DNA from: Armatimonadetes bacterium Uphvl-Ar1 | GTDB lineage: Bacteria > Armatimonadota > Fimbriimonadia > Fimbriimonadales > Fimbriimonadaceae | DNA: 64,000 nt | Assembly (NCBI GenBank): GCA_002162075.1 | Contig: CP021423.1 | Span: 62,001 to 126,000 of the forward strand | Reading direction: 5' to 3' | Shown: piece by piece, positions 28,530 to 38,132 of the stretch | Numbering within the stretch: position 1 is the first letter of the stretch | Layout of the letters: every line of letters begins with the position of its first letter | Made by a program: the position numbers and the translations under genes | The notes under the pieces: model-generated | Told to the model about the DNA's origin: nothing | The model's database searches: none | The model's input: only the letters and a program-made list of their open reading frames with translations

Positions 28530-30686
28530 ATGGTGATTTCAGTGGTTTTGGGTTTAGCGATGGCGCAGGCCGAGCCGGTTCGTGATTTTAAGTTTCCGGT
28601 CATGAGTGTCCGTGAGTTTGGGGATTGGTTAGGGAAGGAGACGGGCCGATTGGTGATTGTCGGGCCGGAGGTGGGGGATCGGAATGTTTATATTAATGTG
28701 AAAAAAAAGAGCTTGCCTGAGTTGGTGAAGTTGGTTGAGCAGGGTGTAAATGTTGAGGTTTTGGATCGGAATGGGGCGTTGACTTTCTTGCCGGGAAAAG
28801 AGGTTCAAGCGGAGCAAGATTTTGATCACTTTGAGAAGAATTTGGAGCGGATTGTTGCTTCGAGTTATTCAGACGAAGCGATGAAGAAGGCGATGGCTGA
28901 TTTGAAGGAGCTATCCAAGCAGATTAGACCAGAGGGTGAATATGATCCGAAGCTATATCAGCAGCTCAACAAATTGGGAAAATATGACCCAGCATTTGCC
29001 GTGTTGCATGAGTGTTTGAAGACTTTGGGAGTTCGGGGGATTGCGGCTTTGCCGATGGATGACCGGGTGGTTTTTTCGACCAAGACGACGCGTTTGCAGC
29101 GGGCTTGGCCGACGGATGCGAATCGCCAGAAGCGATGGTTGAATGAGGCGGCGATTCGGAAGAATCAAATTTTGGGAGCGGGGGGTGGTTTTACGGACGA
29201 GGAGCTGACGAAGCTGTATTTTTACAGTGAGTTGATGGAGGAGTGGGGCGGGGTTGAGAATCCGGTGAATGATTTTCACTTGGTCGTGACGCGGGGATCG
29301 GATCGGTTTCGGCGGAATTACGTTGCTTTAATGCGGAGGGGAGAATGGTTCGCACGGTGAGTGAGTACATCTCAACGGGGGAGGATGATAGTCGATTTGA
29401 GGAGGTGGATTACCGAGAATTTGAGAATCTCTATGCTGATTTGAAGGGTGAATTTGTGCTGTCTGAATCCGACTCTCTGGAGTTGGAGCGCATGAAGAAA
29501 CTGTACACTTTTTGGGGTGATGCGGGGGAAGTGAGCCGTGCGGATTTGGAATATTTTGCGACGCTCGACCAGGTGAATCCGATGAAGGGGGTTTATAGTC
29601 GAATTTTGGATTACGGTTGTGAAGTGACGGGAAATGAGGCGGTGATGGAAGTTGCGGCACCGATCGTTTGGTACGGGGGAGCGGACACCAAGAAACTTAA
29701 GGCGAATGAAATTGCTCGGATGTTTGTGAGTGATGAACTAAAGGAGCAGCGAAACAGCTTGATTGTCAAGCCGGAGCGAAATCGGAGTGTCTTTGGTGAT
29801 TATTACGTTCCTACACGGTCACTGGCGATGGTTGCGCGGACGGTTCTGCGAGATGGGGTGTTGACGTTGGATGGTTTGGCGGATGCCGTGAAGGCGTTGC
29901 CAAACCGGAAGCAGGTGAGTCAGCTTGTGCAGTCGGCGGTGGCGATTTCTGGTCAGTCTTCGGATATGGGAACGGGTGATGGACTTGGGTCGGCGGGGCT
30001 GGAGATTTATGCGATGTTGACTCCGGCTCAGCGTCGATTGGTGACTTCGGAGATGGGATTTGTGATGCGGTGGGGCCAGATGCCGGCGGGGGTTCAGGCT
30101 TTGCTGGAGTTGTTGATTCGGCAGAACGAGTTGGAAGTGACGATTGGGCGGAACGATTTGAATTCTGCCGGGGGAGCGCAGCCAGTTGACGAGATGGAGG
30201 AAGAGATGGATGAGCATTGGGAGGGTCATCCTCAGATGGGTTTGGAGCAGACGGTTTTCTTGGCGGGTCAGGAGGGATTCCCGGGGGAGATTCGATTGAA
30301 AATGGATCGGCAGTCGGGAGTGGTCGTGAAGCAATCCACGAGTGACTATTCTTATCGGCAGTTTATGTCGCCAGAAGCACTTGCTTATCAGGAGTATTAC
30401 CTTGAGGAGGCTAAGCGCCGGGGGAGATGGTTGGCGGTCGAGATGAGTGGACTTATGAATATGCGGCGGGAAATCAGCAGAGTTTGGGTTTGAATTTGCA
30501 GTTTGGGAAGTTCTGGTGCGGGGAGTATCGGTTCTCGTTTTTGGATCGGTCGGTGAAGTTCTCGGGTTGGAGGGTTTGCCTCAATCGGTTCGTGATGATA
30601 TTGCGAAGCGGAAGGCGGAGATTCGAAAGATGATGGAAGAGGGTGGGGGTGGGATTCCACCGGCGAAATTGAAAATGTCGCATTAA
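28530..30686 (+). CDS. Exported protein with STN-like N-terminus, function unknown (three frameshifts)
   Basis: About 719 residues once three missing G are restored. The gaps are at GGGG 29338-29341 (RRGRMVRTVSEY), GGGGG 30420-30424 (KRRGEMVGGRDEW) and GGG 30505-30507 (LQFGEVLVRGVSVL). A signal peptide (MVISVVLGLAMAQA) is followed at residues 20-90 by a fold-like pattern matching secretin/TonB short N-terminal (STN) domains: FKFPVMSVREFGDWLGKETG, then VYINVKKKSLPELVKLVEQG. The rest is not recognised. A mid region rich in charged helices and a C-terminal coiled helix (RDDIAKRKAEIRKMMEEGG) can be seen. Located just upstream of the pilus operon, it may act in the periplasm, but that is inference. 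Confidence 0.7.
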
Positions 30687-30873
30687 TTTTGGTGTTCCTC
30701 CATGTTTGAGGTGATACCTTTAGGTTTCGACCTCTAAAGACTGCCAAGTTTTTAGATCAGTCCAAAAGAAGATTTTAAGGTTTTAGTTTGAAAAGCTGAC
30801 AAATCCCCTAAGTATTGGGTTTCGGGTGACCAATACATTTACCTGGGTCAGCACGACCAGAGAAGGTAATTGA

Positions 30874-31689
30874 ATGTACGAACAGTACTGGGGATTAAAC
30901 GAAGCACCATTCACATTGACGCCAGATCCGCGTTTTCTGTACATGAGTCGGGCGCATGAAGATGCTCTGATGATGTTGCATTACGCGATTGCGAGAAACA
31001 AGGGCGCGGCGATGCTGTGCGGCGAAATCGGTCTGGGTAAGACGACGATTAGCCGGAAATTGCTTGAGATGCTTGACCCGGTTCAGTACCGGATTGTTTT
31101 GATTGTGAATCCGATTTTGACTCCGACGCAGATGTTGCAGGAGATTCTTTCTCAGCTTGATGTTGAGACGAATTCGCGGAACCGACAGGTTTTGGTTCAG
31201 CAGCTTCACTTGACGTTGATTGAGAATTATGACCGTGGGCGCCGGGTTGTGCTGATGATTGACGAGGCGCATTTGATTCGGAGCAGCAACAGTTTTGAGG
31301 AGTTGCGTTTGCTTTTGAATTGCCAGATGAACGACCAGTTCTTGATCAGCTTGGTGCTGCTTGGTCAGAAGGAGTTGTTGCCGAAGTTGAAGAAGGTTCC
31401 AGCTTTAGAGCAACGGATGGCGGTTCGTCACCAGATCAAACCTTTGGACGTGCTCGATACAGGTGAATTGATTTTGTTCCGATTGCGAATTGCTGGGTTC
31501 CAGGGGGATCGCAGTCCATTTACGCCTGAGGCGATTCACGAGATTCATCGGTTGAGTGGTGGCGCGCCTCGAGTCGTGATTCAGCTTGCGGACAACGCGA
31601 TGTTGATGGCGATGGCGCGGAAGGAGAAGTTTGTTGACGGCTATTTGATCAAGGAAGTGGGCGAAGAGTTCACGGGAGCGGCAGCATGA
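30874..31689 (+). CDS. ExeA/GspA-like AAA ATPase of the pilus operon
   Basis: 271-residue AAA+ ATPase. The N-terminus MYEQYWGLNEAPFTLTPDPR-FLYMS is the classic ExeA/MSHA-biogenesis start. Walker A is CGEIGLGKTT, Walker B VVLMIDEAH, and sensor/arginine regions (LLGQKELLPKLKKVPALEQR) follow. The ATPase lacks the C-terminal peptidoglycan-binding extension of full-length GspA. GspA-type ATPases help secretin assembly through the cell wall, which fits its position at the head of the pilM-Q operon. The start has AGAAGG 8 bases upstream. It overlaps the HTH gene by 4 bases. Confidence 0.92.
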   Translation: MYEQYWGLNEAPFTLTPDPRFLYMSRAHEDALMMLHYAIARNKGAAMLCGEIGLGKTTISRKLLEMLDPVQYRIVLIVNPILTPTQMLQEILSQLDVETNSRNRQVLVQQLHLTLIENYDRGRRVVLMIDEAHLIRSSNSFEELRLLLNCQMNDQFLISLVLLGQKELLPKLKKVPALEQRMAVRHQIKPLDVLDTGELILFRLRIAGFQGDRSPFTPEAIHEIHRLSGGAPRVVIQLADNAMLMAMARKEKFVDGYLIKEVGEEFTGAAA

Positions 31690-32168
31690 ATTTTGCGGAT
31701 GCGATTCGAAAAGTTTCGGCAGATGCGCCGGCGAGCCAGGCATTGGGTTTGGGTGAGGCAGCAGTTACACCCGTTCAACCTGCTCCGCAAGCTCCGGCGG
31801 TCGAGTTGAGTTTTGGTTCGCCAGTCTTTCCGGGATTGGATGGATTGGGAGTTGATCCGGCGAGTGTTCCGGCTCCGGCGAGTGCGGCGGTTCATTCCGG
31901 AAACGTTGTTCGGCTGGAGTTGTTTTTGACCGCCGAGCAGATGGGTGGATTGTTCAAGGCGATCATGGCAGGTCAACACACGGTCATGACGGCGCGTGAG
32001 GCGGCGGCTTATCTGCGCGTGAGCAAAGACACTTTGATGAAATTGGCGGAAGAGGGAGAGATTCCAGGGATTGTTATTGACGGTCGCTGGCGGTTCCCCA
32101 AACCAAATTTGGACGAATGGTTGACCATGCAGTCTATCGGCAACGAGGATTCAGAACATGTCGCTTAA
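31686..32168 (+). CDS. Excisionase-family (HTH_17) DNA-binding protein in pilus operon
   Basis: 160 residues. The first ~75 are low-complexity Ala/Pro rich. The C-terminal 55 form a MerR-like winged helix of the excisionase type: TAREAAAYLRVSKDTLMKLA, then GEIPGIVIDGRWRFPKPNLDEWL. It overlaps both the ATPase gene and pilM, so it is made together with the pilus machine. No integrase or attachment site is present; a regulatory role for pilus genes is more likely than excision. A helix before the HTH (RLELFLTAEQMGGLFKAIMAG) may mediate oligomerisation. Confidence 0.87.
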   Translation: MNFADAIRKVSADAPASQALGLGEAAVTPVQPAPQAPAVELSFGSPVFPGLDGLGVDPASVPAPASAAVHSGNVVRLELFLTAEQMGGLFKAIMAGQHTVMTAREAAAYLRVSKDTLMKLAEEGEIPGIVIDGRWRFPKPNLDEWLTMQSIGNEDSEHVA

Positions 32169-33246
32169 TCCCTTTAAGAAACCGAGTTATGTGGGTGTGG
32201 ACATTGGCCACAAGCACATCAAGTTAGTGCAATTGGATCGAATGGGAACGGGTTGGAGAGTGACCAAACAGGTTTCGATTCCGACTCCTTCCGATTCAGT
32301 AAAAGATGCGGTCGTGGTTGATCCCGATGTTGTCGGGATTGCGATCAAGTCAGGAATGCGCGAGCACAAGATTACGGCCAGTCAGGCCGTCATTGGTGTT
32401 TCGGGTGCTTCGGTGATTGTCCGAACGATCAAGGTTGCGAAGATGACTCCGCAGATGCTTCGGAAGACGATCAAGTACGAAGCGGGTCATTACGTTCCGA
32501 GTTCGATCGAAGATAGTTACATTGAGTGCGAGATCATCGGCGATGCTCCGGAAGAGGGTTTGATGGAAGTTTTGATCGTTGCCGCTCCGCGAGAAATTGT
32601 GGAGAGTAAGTTGGCGGCGGTTGAACGTGCAGACCTTGAAGTGGACATCGTTGATGTTGAGGCGTTTGCGCTTTATCGCAGTTTGATTGAATCGGATGAG
32701 CATTCGGTTTTGAATCAGATGACCGTTGCGATTGTTGACATCGGTGCAGCGGCGACGACGGTGAGCGTGATTACAAACGGAAAGTTTGCGATGACACGAA
32801 CGATTGTCCAGGCTGGTCAGGTGATGACGGATGCTTTGAAGACTTACTTCCAGCTTTCGGATGAGCAGGCGGAGCAGGGCAAATCGCAGCTTGACTTTTC
32901 GCCGCTCGTGGCTAATCCTTTGACAGAGAATGCGCCTTTGAAGGTGATTCAGACTCACGTTGATGATTTGGCGCGTGAGATTCGGCGGTCGTTGGGTTAC
33001 TTCCAGTCGCAGCAGACCGAGAGTTCGAAGAATAACCCGGTGACGCACATTGTTTTGACAGGTGGTGGAGCGAAGCTTCACGGCTTGGGTGAATACATGG
33101 CGAACAAGCTGGGTGCGGAAGTGATTACCACGGGAGTTTTTGACAATCCGAAATTTGTACCTGCTGGGATTGAACCCCCGGGCAAGGGACTAGAGTGGGC
33201 GGTAGCCACGGGGCTTGCGATGCGCGCTCATACAAAGGCGGCCTAA
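32158..33246 (+). CDS. pilM: Type IV pilus assembly protein PilM
   Basis: 362-residue actin-like cytoplasmic ATPase that connects the inner-membrane PilN/PilO complex to the pilus machine. It starts with SYVGVDIGHKHIKLVQL (phosphate-1 motif). It has the phosphate-2 motif in VAIVDIGAAATTVSVI and the adenosine motif in HIVLTGGGAKLHGLGEYM. The SHS2-like region (ASQAVIGVSGASVIVRTIKV) is also clear. It overlaps the HTH gene by 11 bases and precedes pilN by 12 bases. Length is typical. Confidence 0.96.
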   Translation: MSLNPFKKPSYVGVDIGHKHIKLVQLDRMGTGWRVTKQVSIPTPSDSVKDAVVVDPDVVGIAIKSGMREHKITASQAVIGVSGASVIVRTIKVAKMTPQMLRKTIKYEAGHYVPSSIEDSYIECEIIGDAPEEGLMEVLIVAAPREIVESKLAAVERADLEVDIVDVEAFALYRSLIESDEHSVLNQMTVAIVDIGAAATTVSVITNGKFAMTRTIVQAGQVMTDALKTYFQLSDEQAEQGKSQLDFSPLVANPLTENAPLKVIQTHVDDLAREIRRSLGYFQSQQTESSKNNPVTHIVLTGGGAKLHGLGEYMANKLGAEVITTGVFDNPKFVPAGIEPPGKGLEWAVATGLAMRAHTKAA

Positions 33247-33258
33247 GGAGTCAATGAA

Positions 33259-33854
33259 ATGCCAAACATTAACTTAATTCAAGAGAAGCGGTTTGCGGCT
33301 CGCCAGAAGAACAAGCAGATTCAATTTGCGTTGCTTGGCACGATGGCGATTGGCGCGTTATCGGTACTCGGGACAATTGCTCTGTTTATTGATACGACGC
33401 GGCTGAACTTGCAGGCAGGGGCTTTGGAGCAGAAGAAGCTCGAGCTTGAGCCGACGTTGCAAGAGCTCGCGGCAAACCAGGCGGCATTGGAGACGATGCG
33501 TCCCCGGATTGACACTTTGGATACGGCCCGAAAGGACTCGACCAAGTGGGAAGTTGTCCTTGCTTACTTGACGACAAATACTCCGAACGACACATGGCTG
33601 ACGAGTGTGAAGGCGTTTAAGCAAGACACGACAACCCCGATGGTATTGACTTTTAACGGGGTGAGTACCAAGCAGGAGTTTGTTGGTGAGTTTCAGTATC
33701 GCCTGGGCTTTGCGAAGAGTTGGAAGGACCGACTTTGAAGTACACCCAGCCGAAATTTAGCAACAAGGGCCAGATGTTGGAATTTGAATTGACTGCGAAT
33801 ATGGCGGGAACAGTTCAGGAAGAAGAAACGGCAACGGAGGTTGAGACCCCATGA
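33259..33854 (+). CDS. pilN: Type IV pilus assembly protein PilN (one frameshift)
   Basis: Inner-membrane alignment subunit. The N-terminus MPNINLIQEKRFAARQ is the PilM-binding motif (INLI). It is followed by a membrane helix at about 22-45 and a coiled-coil then ferredoxin-like domain (WLTSVKAFKQDTTTPMVLTF). The break is in the TT at 33720-33721: one more T restores FAKSLEGPTLKYTQPKFSNK and runs to TGA 33852-33854. About 198 residues result, the usual size. The stop overlaps the pilO ATG (ATGA). Confidence 0.9.
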
Positions 33855-34567
33855 AAACAAATGAACGGATGAAGGTTGTTGCTTTGATCGCCGTCGTTGT
33901 GCTGTTGATTGGCGGTGGTTTGATCTACTGGCAATACAGTGCGCGGGGTGAGGCTCAGACACGGGTTGCTTCCTTGCAAGCCGAGCTTCCGGATGCTGAT
34001 CAGGTGAACGCAGACTTGGTGACAAGTCAGCAGGAACTTGAGGCGGCGCGGATTCAACTTGAGCACTTGGAGCGTGCGTTGCCGGAGTCGGCATACATTC
34101 CGACCCTGTTGAAAGAGTTGGAAATGCTCGGGACTTCTAAGAATGTGAAGATCACGGGTATCAGGCCGATTTTGGAGGTTGTGGGAACCGAAGAAACGGG
34201 TTTGGATGACTCGGGTTATCAGAAGCTTGACATTGACATCACGGGTACGGGGACGTACCGGGCGATGTTGGAGATGATTTCCGCCCTGAAGGACTTCCCG
34301 AAGATTTTGGCGGTGAACACGATCAACATGCAGCCGAAGCAGGGTGCGGAAGGTGCAGCGGGTGATTTGGATGCAACGATTCGCTTGCGGGCGTTTGTGT
34401 TCAAAGAGCCCCTTTCACCGATTGAAGGCAGTACGGAAGATCTTCGTCAGCGCGAGTCTGGTGAGGGATCAGAAGGTGAATCGGGCACAGGTACCAATGG
34501 TTCTGGCTCGACGATCAAGACCGAAGGCCTTGATACGCGACGAGTGCGAAAGGATGTGGCGCTATGA
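33851..34567 (+). CDS. pilO: Type IV pilus assembly protein PilO
   Basis: Bitopic inner-membrane partner of PilN. It has a membrane helix at about residues 8-29 (VVALIAVVVLLIGGGLIYWQ), a coiled coil, and the conserved middle block PESAYIPTLLKELEMLGTSK with a ferredoxin-like fold (DIDITGTGTYRAMLEMISAL). An extended Ser/Gly/Glu tail is additional. It overlaps pilN by 4 bases and pilP by 4 bases. Assignment rests on position and fold pattern. Confidence 0.88.
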   Translation: MKTNERMKVVALIAVVVLLIGGGLIYWQYSARGEAQTRVASLQAELPDADQVNADLVTSQQELEAARIQLEHLERALPESAYIPTLLKELEMLGTSKNVKITGIRPILEVVGTEETGLDDSGYQKLDIDITGTGTYRAMLEMISALKDFPKILAVNTINMQPKQGAEGAAGDLDATIRLRAFVFKEPLSPIEGSTEDLRQRESGEGSEGESGTGTNGSGSTIKTEGLDTRRVRKDVAL

Positions 34568-35252
34568 AAGACGACAAGAAGAAGATGATGATCTTGGGCG
34601 TTCTCGCCCTTGTAATGATCGCAGTTGGTGCCTTTAGCTTTATGGGTGGTGGCGGTGCAGCTGCAACCACTGAGGTTGTCGCGACGACGGAAACACCGAC
34701 GGATGGAACAACCACTGATGGCACCGAAGCTGGTGATGAAGGTGAAGCGGGAGCCGAAGGTGTGGAAGGTGAAGAAGGAGGTCTGCCTACTGAGGGAGAC
34801 GGAGCATTGGCACTGATGCCTTTGCCAGTTCGCGATCCGTTCACCGTTCCGGCTGGTTTGGATGACCGCATTCAGGCGGCTCCGCCCGCTCCTGTCCAGC
34901 AGACTCCGGCTCCGGCTGTACAAAGATCGAATCCTCAACCTCCGGCAATGCACGCGGGGAATGCTCCGCTGACTCCGCCGATGGGTGGTGGTTTGCCGAG
35001 TTTTGGTGAAGGGAATGACGTCTCTCTTCCGCCGGTGGTGGCGAAGCCGCAGTACACGGTGAAGGGAATAATTTTGGGCACGAAGCCGCTCGCAGTTTTG
35101 AAGACGGTGACGGGAACCAGAAATTGGTTTCGGTTGGCGGTTCAGTTGACGGAGACACCCGTGTTGTTGCGATTGATAAGGGTCGCGTCACGGTGTCGTA
35201 TAAGGGCAAGCAGCACACGCTTGTCATCGAGGAGGAAGCACGCAATGACTAA
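34564..35252 (+). CDS. pilP: PilP-like pilus lipoprotein/periplasmic adaptor (one frameshift)
   Basis: About 229 residues. It has an N-terminal membrane helix (MMILGVLALVMIAVGAFSF), an acidic Thr/Gly/Glu linker and a proline-rich stretch. A C-terminal HR-type beta domain (YTVKGIILGTKPLAVLKDGD, then RVVAIDKGRVTVSYKGKQH) is typical of PilP/GspC and docks on the secretin. One A is missing at 35101-35102; as deposited, the frame runs straight into pilQ and makes a false 1161-residue PilP-PilQ fusion. With AAA the gene ends at TAA 35250-35252, overlapping the pilQ start by 8 bases. Confidence 0.85.
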
Positions 35253-38049
35253 GACAGTAACTTGGGCGATTGCCCTGGGTTTGATCAGTTCGGCTGGTTT
35301 TGCCCAGGCGCGATCCGAGATTCGTTCGGTCACCCATGAAAAGGGTTCGAACGGAGCGCACAGTATTGTTGTGTCGGGGGTTGATCTGGCCAAGCCTACG
35401 ATCATTAACCTGACCAGCAGAAACACGACGATTATTGAGTTTGATGCTCATCTGGTAGCCGATCGCGGTCGGATCAACGTTCAGGATGCGGGCGTCAGCT
35501 CGGTTCAGTTTGGTTGGTACTCTGCGAATCCGCCAAAAGTTCGATTGGCTTTCCGCCTTTCGGGAGCTTTTGCTCCGAAGATCGAAACGACGAAGACGGG
35601 ATGGGCGATTCGATTTGGTGGTTCGGTGAAGACCGAAGCAACTCAGACGAAAACGACGACGACTTCGGTACCGAAATTGACGGCTCCGACTTCTACGGCC
35701 AAGCCGACCCTATCGACCGCTCAGCCGAAGCCAGTGGTTTCGACTCCGGTTGAAGAAGCCTTGCCCATGCCGGGTGAGAAAGGGGCACCGAAGCCGGTTG
35801 CTGGTTCTCCGATGGCGCGGGCGCAGGAAGCAACCAAGGTAACAGAGTCCACACCAAAGGTAACTCAAACTCCGGCAGATCGGATGAACTCGATTTGGGG
35901 CACGGATACTCCGAACCAAAAGGTGACCGAGACGACCAATACTCAGCAAGCCGTTGCTAAGGCAGCGGTGAATAACCCGCTTGCTCAGATGGTGAGTTTG
36001 GACTTTGTCGGTACGGACATCATTCAGATTTTGAAGGCTCTTTCGATTCAATCGGGCGTGAACATTGTTTCGGCCCCCGAAGTGAGTCCGATTGACAAGC
36101 CAGTTCGTTTGACGTTGTCATTGAACCGTGTTTCGTTGGACGAGGCTTTGACTTATGTAACGGCGATTGCGAATCTTCGATTTGCAAAAGTTGGCAACAC
36201 TTACATTGTCACTCCGAGTGAAAACTTCTCGGCGGCGATGCGCCAGGTTATGGAGCGCATGGGCGGTCGGTATGAGACTCGAGTGGTGAACCTCGTGAGT
36301 GGTCAGGCCCAGAAGATTAAGGAAGCGACCGAAAAGGCTATTTCTCCGGCGGGACAAAAGGGCTTTTATGAAGTGATCGTTCCTACGGCGGCTGACCTAC
36401 CGGGCGTGGCTCTTTCTCCGACGGCGGCTCCGGCGCAGGGTGCCAATGGCGAGCCTGCGACAGCACCTACTCAAGAGGCTCCTCGTCCTTCTGGTCGTAT
36501 TTACTACTTGATGGTTGTTGGCGACCCGGCTCGAGTTTCAGAAGTGGAAACATACATCCGCGACTTGGATGCGAAGATTGCTGATTCGAGTTCGTTTAAC
36601 CGCAAAGCTGACATGGCAACGATTGTTGTTCCTGTCCAAAGTGGGGAAACTGCACGAATCAAGTTGATGATTGACCGCTTGGTTGCAGAGCACCCTCGGG
36701 CCGCTGAATTCAGCATTCAGGAGTCGATTTTGGAGGGTACGACCAAGGGCGAGTCCATGACGATGACCCTTTTGATGATCGGCCCCAAGGAAGATGTCGC
36801 AAAGCTTGAGAGTTTTGCCAAGACTTTGGATCGGGAGCTTTGCGCAGTGATGGGTAAGAGCTTTGAGGATGATCTGATTGGTCTTGAGAAGTTTTATGAA
36901 GTTGTTGACCTTAACTACGCTGAGCCGAGCTTGATTGAGCTTGACTTGAAGAGCCGATTTAAGGGTCTGCAGGTGAGTTTGTTGCCGGATGCTGTGACTC
37001 CCGGAATTTCTGGAAAAACAAGCAATTCCGAGCAAAACACTGGTGCAACTGGTGGCGGCAATGGCGGTGAAGGTGCGGCTGGCGAAGGCGGTACGGAGAC
37101 CCAATCCGGAACGAAGACCGAAGAGCGAACGATTACTGGTCGGGAGCCGATGAAGTTGATTCTTCGCGGGACTCGAGCCCAAATCGAAGAAGCCAAGGGC
37201 TACCTCGCTATGGTTGATGTGGCACCGAAGCAAATTGCTCTGGAACTCCGAGTTCTGGAAATGACGAAGGAAGAAGCCGAGCGAATCGGTTTGGATTGGA
37301 CTTTGGTGACGGGCGGACGATTGAATCCGATTCGGATCAACCAGGGCCTTGGTGACACGGGGGCAACTCCGGGCACGGTCGGCGGAAACTTCCAGTTCAA
37401 TGCGGCAGACAGTGCGAGCTTCTTGGCAACGCTGGATCAGTTCAATGGCGGTCGCAACTTGATTGCTCGCCCGAATGCCTTGGTCAGCGATGGTCGCGGA
37501 ACGCGGTTGTTCGTTGGTGATACGGTTCGGTACGTGAAGACGATTCAGTCGACGCAAAACGGGACGACGGTCGAGACCGACGAAGTTCAGGTTGGGGTGA
37601 CGTTTGACATTAAGGCTCGAATTGGGGGCGATGGTCAGATTTCGCTTGACTTGAATCAGAACTTCAACATTCTGACGGGCTTCACGCCGGTTCCGGGTGG
37701 TGGTAATTTGCCACAGACCAGCGACCGTTTGACGAGTATGTTCGTGAATATGCGCAGTGGCGAAACCTTGGCCCTTGGTGGTTTGATTCTGGAACAGGAT
37801 CGCCGTCGCGCCAATGGGATTCCGTTGTTGAAGGATTTGCCGATTATTGGAGCGTTGTTCCGACGAACGGATAACCAGAAGCAGAAGACGGAGATTGTGT
37901 TCTTCTTGACGGCTCAAGAAGTGAATGCAGGTAACCGCGCCAATGCGGCGTCCCCGGCTACGAACGCAAAGAAAGTTCCGGATCCAATGGGTGAATACAA
38001 TCGCTCACGAGCACCGAAAGGTGGTTCGGGCGCGAAGGCTCTGAACTAG
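35245..38049 (+). CDS. pilQ: Type IV pilus secretin PilQ
   Basis: Outer-membrane secretin of 934 residues, the pilus exit channel. Signal peptide WAIALGLISSAGFAQA; AMIN domain (about 25-120) for cell-wall binding; a Thr/Pro-rich linker; STN/N0 domain (VSLDFVGTDIIQILKALSIQ); several N1-type repeats; then the secretin core (IALELRVLEMTKEEAERIGL ... TSMFVNMRSGETLALGGLIL ... GIPLLKDLPIIGALFRRTDN). It ends with a short basic tail. A Gly/Ser/Asn-rich loop interrupts one N domain (about residues 590-630). The ATG at 35245 is embedded in the pilP end. Last gene of the operon, followed by a strong terminator. Confidence 0.95.
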   Translation: MTKTVTWAIALGLISSAGFAQARSEIRSVTHEKGSNGAHSIVVSGVDLAKPTIINLTSRNTTIIEFDAHLVADRGRINVQDAGVSSVQFGWYSANPPKVRLAFRLSGAFAPKIETTKTGWAIRFGGSVKTEATQTKTTTTSVPKLTAPTSTAKPTLSTAQPKPVVSTPVEEALPMPGEKGAPKPVAGSPMARAQEATKVTESTPKVTQTPADRMNSIWGTDTPNQKVTETTNTQQAVAKAAVNNPLAQMVSLDFVGTDIIQILKALSIQSGVNIVSAPEVSPIDKPVRLTLSLNRVSLDEALTYVTAIANLRFAKVGNTYIVTPSENFSAAMRQVMERMGGRYETRVVNLVSGQAQKIKEATEKAISPAGQKGFYEVIVPTAADLPGVALSPTAAPAQGANGEPATAPTQEAPRPSGRIYYLMVVGDPARVSEVETYIRDLDAKIADSSSFNRKADMATIVVPVQSGETARIKLMIDRLVAEHPRAAEFSIQESILEGTTKGESMTMTLLMIGPKEDVAKLESFAKTLDRELCAVMGKSFEDDLIGLEKFYEVVDLNYAEPSLIELDLKSRFKGLQVSLLPDAVTPGISGKTSNSEQNTGATGGGNGGEGAAGEGGTETQSGTKTEERTITGREPMKLILRGTRAQIEEAKGYLAMVDVAPKQIALELRVLEMTKEEAERIGLDWTLVTGGRLNPIRINQGLGDTGATPGTVGGNFQFNAADSASFLATLDQFNGGRNLIARPNALVSDGRGTRLFVGDTVRYVKTIQSTQNGTTVETDEVQVGVTFDIKARIGGDGQISLDLNQNFNILTGFTPVPGGGNLPQTSDRLTSMFVNMRSGETLALGGLILEQDRRRANGIPLLKDLPIIGALFRRTDNQKQKTEIVFFLTAQEVNAGNRANAASPATNAKKVPDPMGEYNRSRAPKGGSGAKALN

Positions 38050-38069
38050 AATCAGGTTGCGTGCTTGGG

Positions 38070-38110
38070 AAGCGGGATGGGTTCAAATGAACCTGTCCCG
38101 CTTCTTTTCA
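38070..38110 (+). terminator. Rho-independent terminator of the pilus operon
   Basis: Stem AAGCGGGATGGGTTCA / TGAACCTGTCCCGCTT with two-base loop AA and one small internal mismatch, followed by CTTTTCATTT. Confidence 0.88.
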
Positions 38111-38120
38111 TTTGTTGGCG

Positions 38121-38126
38121 TATGAT
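38121..38126 (+). promoter_or_regulatory. -10 box for leaderless-type gene 38133
   Basis: TATGAT ends 6 bases before the GTG start at 38133; no ribosome site is present. Confidence 0.5.
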
Positions 38127-38132
38127 GAATGA

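Noticed and set aside
31686..32168. Integrative element marked by an excisionase
   Set aside because: The HTH gene is translationally coupled to pilus genes; no integrase, attachment repeats or tRNA target is visible.
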